From Caldisphaera sp. (GTDB lineage: Archaea; Thermoproteota; Thermoprotei_A; Sulfolobales; Acidilobaceae), in assembly GCF_023256325.1 (NCBI RefSeq), contig NZ_JAGDXI010000049.1, forward strand, positions 1-64,000: 64,000 bases of DNA, read 5' to 3'. A program made the position numbers and the translations under genes. Below, one piece after another: positions 36,248 to 44,385 of the stretch. The notes under the pieces were generated by a model. The model made no database searches and was not told where the DNA came from. It saw nothing but the letters and a program-made list of their open reading frames with translations. Each line of letters starts with the position of its first letter. Position 1 is the first letter of the stretch.

Positions 36248-36344
36248 TAGTAAACTACCCCGCTTATAAGGATAGATCTTTGGTGTTAGCTGATGAATTG
36301 ATCTCCTTGCTACCCTAAAGAACGAAACTTGTTATTCATTTATA
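36248..36344. other. Short intergenic stretch with an IS605-like right-end relic
   Basis: AGTAAACTACCCCGCTTATAAGG at the left edge (36249 onward) is the reverse complement of the GGGTAGTTTACT right-end sequence found at 16.5 and 18.2 kb, preceded by a similar hairpin-like spacer. The remainder to 36344 is GC-richer than the surroundings. I take it as a solo end relic lying between two convergent genes. Confidence 0.45.
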
Positions 36345-37595
36345 TCAAATCAACATTACTTCGACTTCATCATCTTCATCATATCCTTCAACGTTTTCTG
36401 GAATGATTAGCAAACCGTTGGCCTCTGTTAGTGTTGATAAAACTCCAGATGCAGTTACAGCTAAAGGATCTACATATATTTCATTTTTCTCCTTTCTAAC
36501 TTTTACTCTGAGGTATGTCTTAACTCCGGCTATATTAGCAACCCTTCTTGTTATTTTTCCTTTAATCTTAGGTTCTATTTCTTCGTTTGTATTTCTCATA
36601 AAGTTAATTGTTGGGAAAATAAAGGCATAAAATGCAGTAACTGCTGCAACAGGGAAACCTGATAACATTATTATCGGCTTTCCATTAATTACTGCTCCAC
36701 TTGTAGGCTTGCCTGGTCTCATTCTAACACCATTAAACAAAATTTTAGATCCGTTAATCTTTAAAATGGCATCTGTAACAAGATCATAGTTTCCAACGCT
36801 AGTTCCTCCAGTAGTTATTATTAAATCTGAAACTTTTGACGCTAACTCTATTTTTTCTTTTATTGTTTCGATATCATCATTAACAGTACCAAAATCTATT
36901 GGTTTGCATCCAAATGACATAATCATTGATTTGAGCAAAGGTTTTGTACTATTTATAATTTTTCCTTTGGAATCTTCGTTTGGTTCTGCTATTTCGTTCC
37001 CTGTTGATAATATTGCTACATTTAAAGGCTTTTGTACTATTATCTTTTTTATGCCAGCTGATACAATAGCACCTATGTGCCATGGTTTTATTATGGTATT
37101 TTTCTTTACTATAATTTTACCTTTGCTAAAATCCTCTCCTATTTTAGATACATTTTGATAAGGGGCAACAGCTTTGTTTATCTCTACTAAGTCTCCTTTA
37201 TATGTGGCGTCTTCAGCCATGACCACTGCATCAGAACCCTTAGGCAAAGGTGCTCCTGTATAAATTATTACAGCTTCTCCTTTGTTTATACTTTTTATGT
37301 TTTCTGGATTATCACCCGCTTTTATTTCACCTACAATTTTTAATGATATAGGATTTGTTATAGATGCTCCAACAGTGTCAGATGAAATTACAGCATATCC
37401 ATCTACAGCACTTCTATTAAATGGTGGTATATCAACTTGAGATATAATATCCTCATAAGATATCTTTCCTATGCTTTCCTCTACATATATTTCCTCTGAT
37501 TCTATTTTTGGCGGAATCATATTTTCAAATAATAACTTAAGAGCATCTTCAACCTTCATTAATTCTTTAAATCCTTTCATTTTTGACTTATACAT
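36345..37595 (-). CDS. moeA: Molybdopterin molybdenumtransferase (MoeA)
   Basis: A 416-residue MoeA. Seen are PPFNRSAVDGYAV, the IYTGAPLPKGSDAVVMAEDA stretch, LSTGNEIAEP, the catalytic ITTGGTSVGNYD and MRPGKPTSGAVINGKPIIMLSGFPVAAVTAF. It inserts molybdate (or tungstate) into adenylated molybdopterin, the last step of cofactor synthesis. It is the plain, unfused form; a second MoeA carrying a binding-protein domain lies at 60.4-62.3 kb. Several in-frame ATGs (37595, 37580, 37559) leave the exact start open. No moaA-E genes are adjacent. Confidence 0.93.
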   Translation of the reverse strand: MYKSKMKGFKELMKVEDALKLLFENMIPPKIESEEIYVEESIGKISYEDIISQVDIPPFNRSAVDGYAVISSDTVGASITNPISLKIVGEIKAGDNPENIKSINKGEAVIIYTGAPLPKGSDAVVMAEDATYKGDLVEINKAVAPYQNVSKIGEDFSKGKIIVKKNTIIKPWHIGAIVSAGIKKIIVQKPLNVAILSTGNEIAEPNEDSKGKIINSTKPLLKSMIMSFGCKPIDFGTVNDDIETIKEKIELASKVSDLIITTGGTSVGNYDLVTDAILKINGSKILFNGVRMRPGKPTSGAVINGKPIIMLSGFPVAAVTAFYAFIFPTINFMRNTNEEIEPKIKGKITRRVANIAGVKTYLRVKVRKEKNEIYVDPLAVTASGVLSTLTEANGLLIIPENVEGYDEDDEVEVMLI

Positions 37596-37728
37596 TTTTG
37601 TCTCAATTCTTTTAAGTATATTTAAAGATATATATGCTTAGGTTTTGTTAAGAAATAAAAACCCTCTATTTAGTGCAAAATTTTTGGTTTAAAGCAATAA
37701 AAAGGTTAAGAAAGATTATTTGTAAAAA

Positions 37729-38430
37729 TCAAAAAGATCTTTGGAAAATAAAATATTCATTATAGCGTTTTATGGAATAATTTAATTTTTTTGAGACGAA
37801 AGTTAAAATTTTTTCAGCTAATTTTATTTTTATGTTTTTATAATCTGGAAAGCAATAATCTTTATGAGGGCATATAGCTTTTTTAAAATTAAATCCGTAA
37901 ACATAGATTTCTGATGCATTAAATATCATAGATAACGCGATTGCTCTGTCTCCATCAGTAAAAGAGCCTATAGGTATAGCACAATAAGGTGTAAGTATTT
38001 GTGTAGTATATATAACATTATCAAAATATGCATTTGTTATTTTTATTCTTGTTAAATTATCTCCATGTATATGTACAAATTTTATATCGCTTAGAAAATT
38101 CAAATTTCCAATTATTTTTTGAGAAGAGTCTAAATCGGTTGTAACAAATAACATTTTTTTACCTAAACCATATAGATTTATGAGCCCACCTTCAGGTCCG
38201 GCTATTATTTCACAATCTTTTAAATTATTATTAATTTTCCCAGGACCAACTATACATACTCTATTATTGCTTATTTTTTCATATAATTTGTATAAATTTT
38301 TGCAGAAAGAGTCATCGCAAATTTGAGATAAAATCTCCATAGAAGATTCGAGTTCTCTATGCCTAGGATATTTTAAAATAGGCTCAACAATATCAGTGTA
38401 TCCATTAATTATTTTATTAGCTTTCTCCAT
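37729..38430 (-). CDS. mptE: MptE-like 6-hydroxymethyl-7,8-dihydropterin pyrophosphokinase
   Basis: About 233 residues of the archaeal MptE/DUF115 type, which makes the pyrophosphorylated pterin intermediate of tetrahydromethanopterin-like and folate pathways. The family boxes are VCIVGPGKINN, AGPEGGLINL, LFVTTDLD, FVHIHGDNLT and GSFTDGDRAIAL. A longer frame starts at 38508, but ATG 38430 leaves only a 14-base overlap with the upstream gene and matches the family N-terminus, so it is preferred. It works together with the DUF447 gene just upstream by context. It implies that this organism makes a pterin C1 carrier. Confidence 0.8.
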   Translation of the reverse strand: MEKANKIINGYTDIVEPILKYPRHRELESSMEILSQICDDSFCKNLYKLYEKISNNRVCIVGPGKINNNLKDCEIIAGPEGGLINLYGLGKKMLFVTTDLDSSQKIIGNLNFLSDIKFVHIHGDNLTRIKITNAYFDNVIYTTQILTPYCAIPIGSFTDGDRAIALSMIFNASEIYVYGFNFKKAICPHKDYCFPDYKNIKIKLAEKILTFVSKKLNYSIKRYNEYFIFQRSF

Positions 38431-38983
38431 AATATTTCTTAAGCAATTGCAATATATGGTCTGAAACTTTTGCATATCTTTCATCCTTATTTGATGATCT
38501 TTCCACACACCATTTTAAGCCATTTGCATAAGTTAAAAACCAAGGTTCTTTAACGCCTGCTTGAACTTTTGTTAACAAGACCAACAACTCTACTATACAA
38601 CCATAGCTTCGATTATATGGTACAGCATCTCCTTTTAGTTTTAAAAGATTACTACAATAGAATTCAAGTTTATCATTAAATTCCTTTTTGTATATTGCAT
38701 TGCAATTATACCAAATTCCAATGCTTTCGTCTAATTTAGGGCAACCATTATCATAGCTTATATTGTTTTCAATTTTATGCTCTAAACTATCCAAAAAAAG
38801 AATAGGATCGTAAGGTGAAAGAAGATAAATCCTGTTTTGTGATTCTTTGCTTAATAGCTTGGCCATTTTTGTTGTTTTATATACGTAAAATAATGGCTCT
38901 TCGTTATAAAGGATTCCTAGCGGCATACTATATCTATAGTTACATAAAAATGATATAAATTCATAATATATTCCTTTTATCAT
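38417..38983 (-). CDS. DUF447-family protein (flavin-reductase-like split barrel)
   Basis: A 188-residue protein resembling the archaeal DUF447 family. Seen are IKGIYYEFISFLCNYRYSMPLGI at the N-terminus, an FMN-binding-like VYKTTKMAKLL, and the C-terminal YNRSYGCIVELLVLLTKVQAG, which fits the family's NRAxxAxIEALVxATR block. Members are usually linked to tetrahydromethanopterin biosynthesis by gene neighbourhood, and here the mptE-like gene overlaps its end. The match is by motif recall, not an alignment, and the function remains unproven. Confidence 0.65.
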   Translation of the reverse strand: MIKGIYYEFISFLCNYRYSMPLGILYNEEPLFYVYKTTKMAKLLSKESQNRIYLLSPYDPILFLDSLEHKIENNISYDNGCPKLDESIGIWYNCNAIYKKEFNDKLEFYCSNLLKLKGDAVPYNRSYGCIVELLVLLTKVQAGVKEPWFLTYANGLKWCVERSSNKDERYAKVSDHILQLLKKYYGES

Positions 38984-38990
38984 TTCCTTA

Positions 38991-39911
38991 TTAAATACTA
39001 TCTAAATCTCCATATAATATTCTTAGCTCATCTAAAGTTAACGCTTCACCTTTCTTTTGCTTTTCTTCTATTTCTTTTCTCTTTTGTTCTAGTATGTTTA
39101 CTTCAATACCACGCTGTTTTGCGAGCTTCATTTCTTTGAGTTTAACCATTAGATCTCTATATTCTTGATACAATGCGTCTAGTTGCTTTGTAAGATTTTC
39201 TGCTTCCTGGCTTTTTTGTTGTATTTCATTTCCTAAGTTATCTATATTTTTGTTATATTCGTCTATTTTTGGATTAAGAGAAGATATTTCTGCTTTAAGC
39301 CTTCCTGCATTTTCTCTTAACTCTTTAACCTTATTTATCAGCTCTGATAGCTTTAATTTTAGGCCTTTTACATCAGCTTCTAATTCAAGTATAGAAACTT
39401 CTTCTTTTCTAGCTTTTCTCACTCTTTCTGCTAATTCTTCAAGTCTGTCTATTTCTTCAACTAATCTCTTTTCTTCTTCTGGCGTTAAAACGCTTGTTTG
39501 CTGTCTCCACTCAAGTTCTTCCATCCTTTTTTGTATTTTTCTTAGGCTTAACTTTGCAACATCTCCTTCTTTTTGAGTTATATTATGAGCCTCTTTTAAT
39601 TGGTCTAACTTTGTTTTAAATTCCTTGCTTACGTTATCTCTATCTTGCTTTACTTTGACGAGTTCGTCTAAAAGCTTTTTCCTTTGCTCTCTTAAAGTTT
39701 TAAATCTTTCTATTAACTGTTTCTTCTCTTCAATTAATTTTCTTCTTTTATCTCTAAGACTTTTTATCTCCTCAATTAGTTGTCTCCTTTGATTCTTTAC
39801 ATCTAAAATCTTATCTCTTATTTCATCTATACGCTTTAAAAATGTCCCTTCATCAACTGGTGTCTTACTTTGTTGCTGAGAGCTTTGCTGACTTTGATCT
39901 GAATTTACCAA
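38991..39911 (-). CDS. Archaeal coiled-coil protein (Bfr1-like)
   Basis: A 306-residue protein that is nearly all coiled coil, rich in lysine, glutamate and arginine, with a short Gln/Ser-rich N-terminus. It includes a conserved-looking patch RMEELEWRQQTSVLTPEEEKRLVEEIDRLEE in the middle and a C-terminal KKGEALTLDELRILYGD. This matches a widespread archaeal coiled-coil family reminiscent of the eukaryotic Bfr1 mRNA/ribosome-associated protein. The function in archaea is unknown. The start is TTG 39911 with GAGGTGA before it. It lies five bases downstream of the acyl-CoA synthetase gene. Confidence 0.8.
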   Translation of the reverse strand: MVNSDQSQQSSQQQSKTPVDEGTFLKRIDEIRDKILDVKNQRRQLIEEIKSLRDKRRKLIEEKKQLIERFKTLREQRKKLLDELVKVKQDRDNVSKEFKTKLDQLKEAHNITQKEGDVAKLSLRKIQKRMEELEWRQQTSVLTPEEEKRLVEEIDRLEELAERVRKARKEEVSILELEADVKGLKLKLSELINKVKELRENAGRLKAEISSLNPKIDEYNKNIDNLGNEIQQKSQEAENLTKQLDALYQEYRDLMVKLKEMKLAKQRGIEVNILEQKRKEIEEKQKKGEALTLDELRILYGDLDSI

Positions 39912-39916
39912 TCATA

Positions 39917-42052
39917 TCACCTCTTCAATATTACCCTAGCATCTACAGCCTGAGCACCTAGGCTAGAGGCTATAAGAGGGTTTATATCCATCTCAGATAT
40001 TTCTGGGATTGTGAGCATAAGCTCTCCAACCCTCATTATGGCCTCAGCCAGCTTCCTTTTGTCAACAGGTTCTAGGCCTCTGTAGCCCTCTAAAATTTTT
40101 ACGCTTTTAATTTCATCTATCATTTCTTTAGCATCGCAATCTGTTATTGGTGATATCCTCATAGATACATCACCTATTACTTCAGTATATATTCCTCCAA
40201 GCCCAAAGATCACTACAGGGCCAAATCCTTCATCCCTTTTTCCCCCAATAATTATTTCGTTCCCCTGTTTTATCATTTCCTGAACCATTACCCCTCTAAT
40301 CTTAGCTTGGGGGAGCCTGTTTCTAATGTTTTTAATAATGTTTTTATAGCTTTCTGTAAGCTCTTCTTCATTACTTATATTTAGTATAACTCCTCCTACA
40401 TCTGACTTATGTATTATATCTTCACTGACAATTTTCAAGGCAACTGGGAAATTTATCTTGCTAAGACAAGATTTTATTTGATCATAATTTTCTATAATAC
40501 AATAGTTTGCTGTTTTTATCCCTATAGAATTTAGTAATTCTAAGGCTTCGTGCTCAAAAAGTTTATTCCTTCCTTGATTTATAGCATTTTCAATTATTCT
40601 TTTAGCTTTATCTATTGATTCTTTTTTCAAATAAACTCTACTGCAACTTTCAAATCTTTTTGATGAGCATCTTTTGCATTGATATAGTTTAGCTAATGCT
40701 TTTGACGCTCTGTCGGGAAATTCAAATACAGGGACACCTTTTTCCTCTAAAATAGCTCTCAGTCTTTCTCCCTCTTCCGCTCCAATAGTTACTACAGCTA
40801 TAGGTTTATCAAAATGCTTTTGTGAAAATTCAAAAATTACGTCTGCTATAGACAAGTCCATTGTTTGAGGTTGGACTAAAGCTATTATTAAAAACATATC
40901 TGCTTCATTATTATCAGCTAGAAGTTCTAAAACCTCTCTATAATGATTTGGCTTAGCATCTCCCGTAAAATCTATTGGATTATGTATTGATACTCGAGAT
41001 GGGAAAATTTTCTTAAATTTTTCTTTTAGCGTGTCCGAAATTTCTGGTACCAATAAACCATTTTCTATTAAGGTATCAGCAGCTATGACTCCATGGCCTC
41101 CAGAATTAGTTATTATGCCAACTCTATTTCCCGATGGTATTAAATTATAAGACATTACTCTTGCTATATCAAATAATTCTTCTAAATCATCAGCCAATAT
41201 TATATTTGCCTGTTTAGAAACTGATTTAAATATTTCATAAGAGCCCGCTAAAGATGCTGTATGGCTTTTGGCAGCTCCAGCTCCTTTAGAGGTCTTTCCA
41301 CCTTTAATTAAAATTATTGGCTTTCCATAAATAGATGTAACACTTCTTGCTGTTTCAATAAAGTCATAACCTTTTCCAGGTGTAATTCCTTCTATGTACA
41401 TTAATATGACTCTTGTTTCATTATCTTTGCCTAAATATTCTAACGATTCTATTTCGTCTACATCTGCTTTGTTTCCAAAATTTATAGCTTTACCTATAGC
41501 GATGTTTTTAGATGCTGCCCAATCCATTAAAGTTGCTAGTAGTGCGCCGCTTTGACTTATAATTGATATAGGCCCTCTCTTAGGTCTTCTCATTCTTTCA
41601 TAAGGTAAGAAGAATGTATCAACGCCAGTAAAAGAATTATATACTCCTATACAATTAGGGCCAATAATTCTCATATTAAACTTTTTTCCAATATCTATGA
41701 TTTTATCTTGTAATTCCTTGCCTTGCTGTGTGTCAGTTTCTGCAAATCCGCCGCTAACTATTATGACTCCTTTTACATTCTTTTTACCTGCATCAACCAT
41801 TATATCTGGTACTTTGCTAGCATCAACAGCTATTATAGCTACATCTATTTCATCTTCTATATCTAATATAGATTTAAATGATTTAATGCCTTGTATTTCG
41901 CTATAATTAGGATTCACAATGTATATTTTTCCTTTGTAGTTTCTTTGCATACTATCTAAAATTATTCTTCCCATATTTTCTTTTTTTGGTGATGCACCAA
42001 TTATTGCCACACTTTTAGGCTCAAAGAAGATTTCTACTGAGTTTTTCTCCAT
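39917..42052 (-). CDS. ADP-forming acyl-CoA synthetase, fused alpha-beta
   Basis: A 711-residue NDP-forming acyl-CoA synthetase with alpha and beta parts in one chain. The CoA-binding domain (SVAIIGASPKKENMG) is followed by succinyl-CoA-ligase-like domains with the phosphohistidine His264 in KSHTASLAGS. The ATP-grasp domain begins near residue 475 (ALELLNSIGI, PVALKIVSEDIIHKSDVGGV). It converts acyl-CoA plus ADP and phosphate to acid plus CoA plus ATP, or the reverse; acetyl-CoA is likely but 4-hydroxybutyrate and others are possible. The linker carries three cysteines (C459, C462, C470). Coupled to the coiled-coil gene downstream. Confidence 0.92.
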   Translation of the reverse strand: MEKNSVEIFFEPKSVAIIGASPKKENMGRIILDSMQRNYKGKIYIVNPNYSEIQGIKSFKSILDIEDEIDVAIIAVDASKVPDIMVDAGKKNVKGVIIVSGGFAETDTQQGKELQDKIIDIGKKFNMRIIGPNCIGVYNSFTGVDTFFLPYERMRRPKRGPISIISQSGALLATLMDWAASKNIAIGKAINFGNKADVDEIESLEYLGKDNETRVILMYIEGITPGKGYDFIETARSVTSIYGKPIILIKGGKTSKGAGAAKSHTASLAGSYEIFKSVSKQANIILADDLEELFDIARVMSYNLIPSGNRVGIITNSGGHGVIAADTLIENGLLVPEISDTLKEKFKKIFPSRVSIHNPIDFTGDAKPNHYREVLELLADNNEADMFLIIALVQPQTMDLSIADVIFEFSQKHFDKPIAVVTIGAEEGERLRAILEEKGVPVFEFPDRASKALAKLYQCKRCSSKRFESCSRVYLKKESIDKAKRIIENAINQGRNKLFEHEALELLNSIGIKTANYCIIENYDQIKSCLSKINFPVALKIVSEDIIHKSDVGGVILNISNEEELTESYKNIIKNIRNRLPQAKIRGVMVQEMIKQGNEIIIGGKRDEGFGPVVIFGLGGIYTEVIGDVSMRISPITDCDAKEMIDEIKSVKILEGYRGLEPVDKRKLAEAIMRVGELMLTIPEISEMDINPLIASSLGAQAVDARVILKR

Positions 42053-42278
42053 TTAACTTCCCCTTTTCTGAATAAAATTTATTATTGTTATAATTTATAT
42101 GATTTTCTTTTTAATAAATAGATATTTTTATCTTTAAATTTTCTATCGATATCCCACAAATTTTGTTGTTCAAATTAACAGTTTGTTTTATGTTATTTCA
42201 CATAAAACAATAAGTTTTTTTGTATATTAGAAATGAAGGTTGTTGCTTTAAATAATATTTGCTTTATTAACTAATTAA

Positions 42279-42680
42279 CTAATGTTTATATGGGCATCCA
42301 TGTTTATGAGCAACTTCATTTACTTCGCTGCAAATACCGCACATAGCTTGTTGATATTTTCTCATAAAATCATCGATCTCTTCCTCAGATCTTCCTTGGA
42401 AGTTTAATATTAATTTTGCAGCTTCTTTTACTTTATTTAAGTATCTTTCATCTTCAATTAATATTTTCATGTATCTATCCCCTCTTTTGCCACTAATATA
42501 ATTGTTTATTGCAGCGGGAGTCAATCCAAGCATTCTTGCAGCTGTATATTTTGAAAGTTTAAAATCATTAACTAAGACGTAAGCAATTGAAGCTCTTATA
42601 GATGGGATTACTAGCTTTGCTGCTATTTCACAAGGCATTTCTATCGTAATTGTTTCAGTATTTTCTGTGTTTTTCGACAA
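42279..42680 (-). CDS. HTH regulator with a C-terminal Cys/His cluster
   Basis: A 133-residue predicted transcription factor. A helix-turn-helix is seen at about residues 43-70 (LSKYTAARMLGLTPAAINNYISGKRGDRY), as in the archaeal COG2522-like family. The C-terminus is MCGICSEVNEVAHKHGCPYKH, with three cysteines and three histidines that could bind metal or an Fe-S cluster and sense redox state. The start is TTG 42680 with AAGGTG at good spacing. Adjacent genes give no hint of the target. Confidence 0.78.
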   Translation of the reverse strand: MSKNTENTETITIEMPCEIAAKLVIPSIRASIAYVLVNDFKLSKYTAARMLGLTPAAINNYISGKRGDRYMKILIEDERYLNKVKEAAKLILNFQGRSEEEIDDFMRKYQQAMCGICSEVNEVAHKHGCPYKH

Positions 42681-42870
42681 ATCTATTGCACCTTTTAGTT
42701 CTATTACATTCGTTAATTTTAATGAATATTTAAAGCCTATAAATATGAATAAATATTAGATTATTTTTCTAAATTTTAGGCATAATTATCAAACCTTGTT
42801 GTTTCTTTACAATAATATATGCTTATAAATAATTATCCCCATTAAAAGTCCTAAAATATATAGATCGAGA

Positions 42871-42944
42871 TGGGCCCGGCCGGGCTCGAACCGGCGACCT
42901 CCGCCGTGTGAGGGCGGCGTCCTAACCACCTAGACTACGGGCCC
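42871..42944 (-). tRNA. tRNA-Val (CAC anticodon)
   Basis: A 74-base tRNA with acceptor GGGCCCG/CGGGCCC, anticodon stem CCGCC/GGCGG, loop CTCACAC (anticodon CAC, normal U33) and T loop TTCGAGC. CCA is not encoded. A TATA-like TTTATAATAG precedes it on the minus strand. Confidence 0.97.
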
Positions 42945-43068
42945 TATTCTTTAGAAAATTAAAAGCGATAATAAAAACTATTATAAATCTAGTTTATTCT
43001 AGTTAAGTAATTTTACACATGAGAAAAGAGTTTTTATAAACAAAGAAAGTAGTTAAGATTCAAAAACT

Positions 43069-43107
43069 CTTATATATCCAGGATATTGCAGGAACTAGAG
43101 GGGTATA
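43069..43107 (+). promoter_or_regulatory. Promoter and RBS of rps19e
   Basis: TATA box CTTATATAT at 43069-43077 and Shine-Dalgarno GAGGGGT near 43097-43103, correctly spaced before ATG 43111. Confidence 0.45.
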
Positions 43108-43110
43108 AAA

Positions 43111-43542
43111 ATGGTCACAGCCAAAGAAGTTCCAGCAGATAAGCTCATAGAAAAGCTAGCTGAAAGGCTAAAAAAGATGCAGAAAATAGAAATTCCTTCA
43201 TGGGCTATGTATATGAAGACTGGAGTATATAATGAATTGCCTCCTACTAATGAAGACTGGTGGTATACTAGAGTTGCATCTTTATTAAGGAAAATAAGCA
43301 TAGCTGAAGAGCCATTAGGAATAGGAACTCTAAAAACCATATATGGAGGTAAGAAAAGGAATGGAACCAGGCCTCCTCATTTCAGAAAAGGTTCAGGCAG
43401 TATAATTAGAAAAGCACTACAACAATTAGAGCAAGCAGGATTAGTGACTACAATACCTGGTAAAGGAAGAAAATTAGCTCCAGCAGGTCAAGGATTAATA
43501 GATGAAGTTTCAAAAGAAATATTAAAAGAGTTAAGTTCATAA
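43111..43542 (+). CDS. rps19e: Ribosomal protein S19e (eS19)
   Basis: A 143-residue small-subunit protein. The family pattern includes KEVPADKLIEKLAERLKK, IEIPSWAMYMKTG, DWWYTRVASLLRKI, IGTLKTIYGGKKRNGTRPPHF and GSIIRKALQQLEQAGLV. It takes part in 40S-like subunit head formation. It stands alone downstream of tRNA-Val in the opposite direction, with its own promoter. Confidence 0.97.
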   Translation: MVTAKEVPADKLIEKLAERLKKMQKIEIPSWAMYMKTGVYNELPPTNEDWWYTRVASLLRKISIAEEPLGIGTLKTIYGGKKRNGTRPPHFRKGSGSIIRKALQQLEQAGLVTTIPGKGRKLAPAGQGLIDEVSKEILKELSS

Positions 43543-43696
43543 TTTTATGTTATAAATCTATAGGAACGGTTCATTAGTGTAATTTAAAATTTATGCTTTC
43601 ATTAGGATTTCTATATGTTTTTAAGTTTTTTGTAATTTTTAAAATAACAATAACTTAGATAAATTTTTTATTGTTAATTTTCATATTTAATTTTGG

Positions 43697-44242
43697 ATGG
43701 AATGTTTGAGCAAAGAAAACTTAGAAGTAGAGGTAAAAGTAAAGGTAAATTGTGATGAGTTATCAAAAATAGAAAAAGAATTAATTGAGAAAGGAGCTAA
43801 GTTTCTAGATTCAAGAGAAGAAAAAGACTTGTACTTAAATCATCCCTGTAAAGATTTAAAGTTAAAAGATGAAGCTCTCAGAATAAGATATGTTAACGGC
43901 CATCCTGAAACAATAACATATAAAGGTAATAGGTCAAAGGAAGAAGAATTAGTAAAATCCAGGGAAGAACTTAAAGTAAAAGTAGATAATGATCCCATTG
44001 CTTTGTTTGAGAAGCTAGGATTTAGTCCCGGGATTTATGTAACTAAATTTAGGAAGTATTATAGCTTTAAGGAAGTATTAGTTACTTTAGATAAAGTAGA
44101 TAATTTAGGATGTTTTATAGAGATAGAATCAAATAGAAAATCTGTTGATGATATAAAAGAGACAATAAATGAGTTAAACATAAACGGCGATATAGTAAAA
44201 AAGACTTATGCAGAACTAATTGAAGAATTAAATATTAGTTGA
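43697..44242 (+). CDS. CYTH-domain protein (class IV adenylate cyclase-like)
   Basis: A 181-residue CYTH domain. The N-terminal EVEVKVKV gives the ExExK signature, and later acidic and basic strands (ALRIRYVNG, TYKG, SREELKVKV, VTKFRKYYSF, VTLDKVDNLGCFIEIE) line the tunnel of the fold. Archaeal members can act on triphosphates such as ATP or thiamine triphosphate, or as cyclases; activity here is uncertain. It lies 154 bases before the cdc48 gene. Confidence 0.88.
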   Translation: MECLSKENLEVEVKVKVNCDELSKIEKELIEKGAKFLDSREEKDLYLNHPCKDLKLKDEALRIRYVNGHPETITYKGNRSKEEELVKSREELKVKVDNDPIALFEKLGFSPGIYVTKFRKYYSFKEVLVTLDKVDNLGCFIEIESNRKSVDDIKETINELNINGDIVKKTYAELIEELNIS

Positions 44243-44385
44243 TTATATTTATTGCATAAAAATTAATTATTTTGGATCCATTAAAGTATATAATCTGGGT
44301 TTTGTTAGATGGTTAAACATAAATAGAAATACAGAATAAATAGATATTTATAACCTTTAGAGTTAATAGAAATTCGGTGACACAA

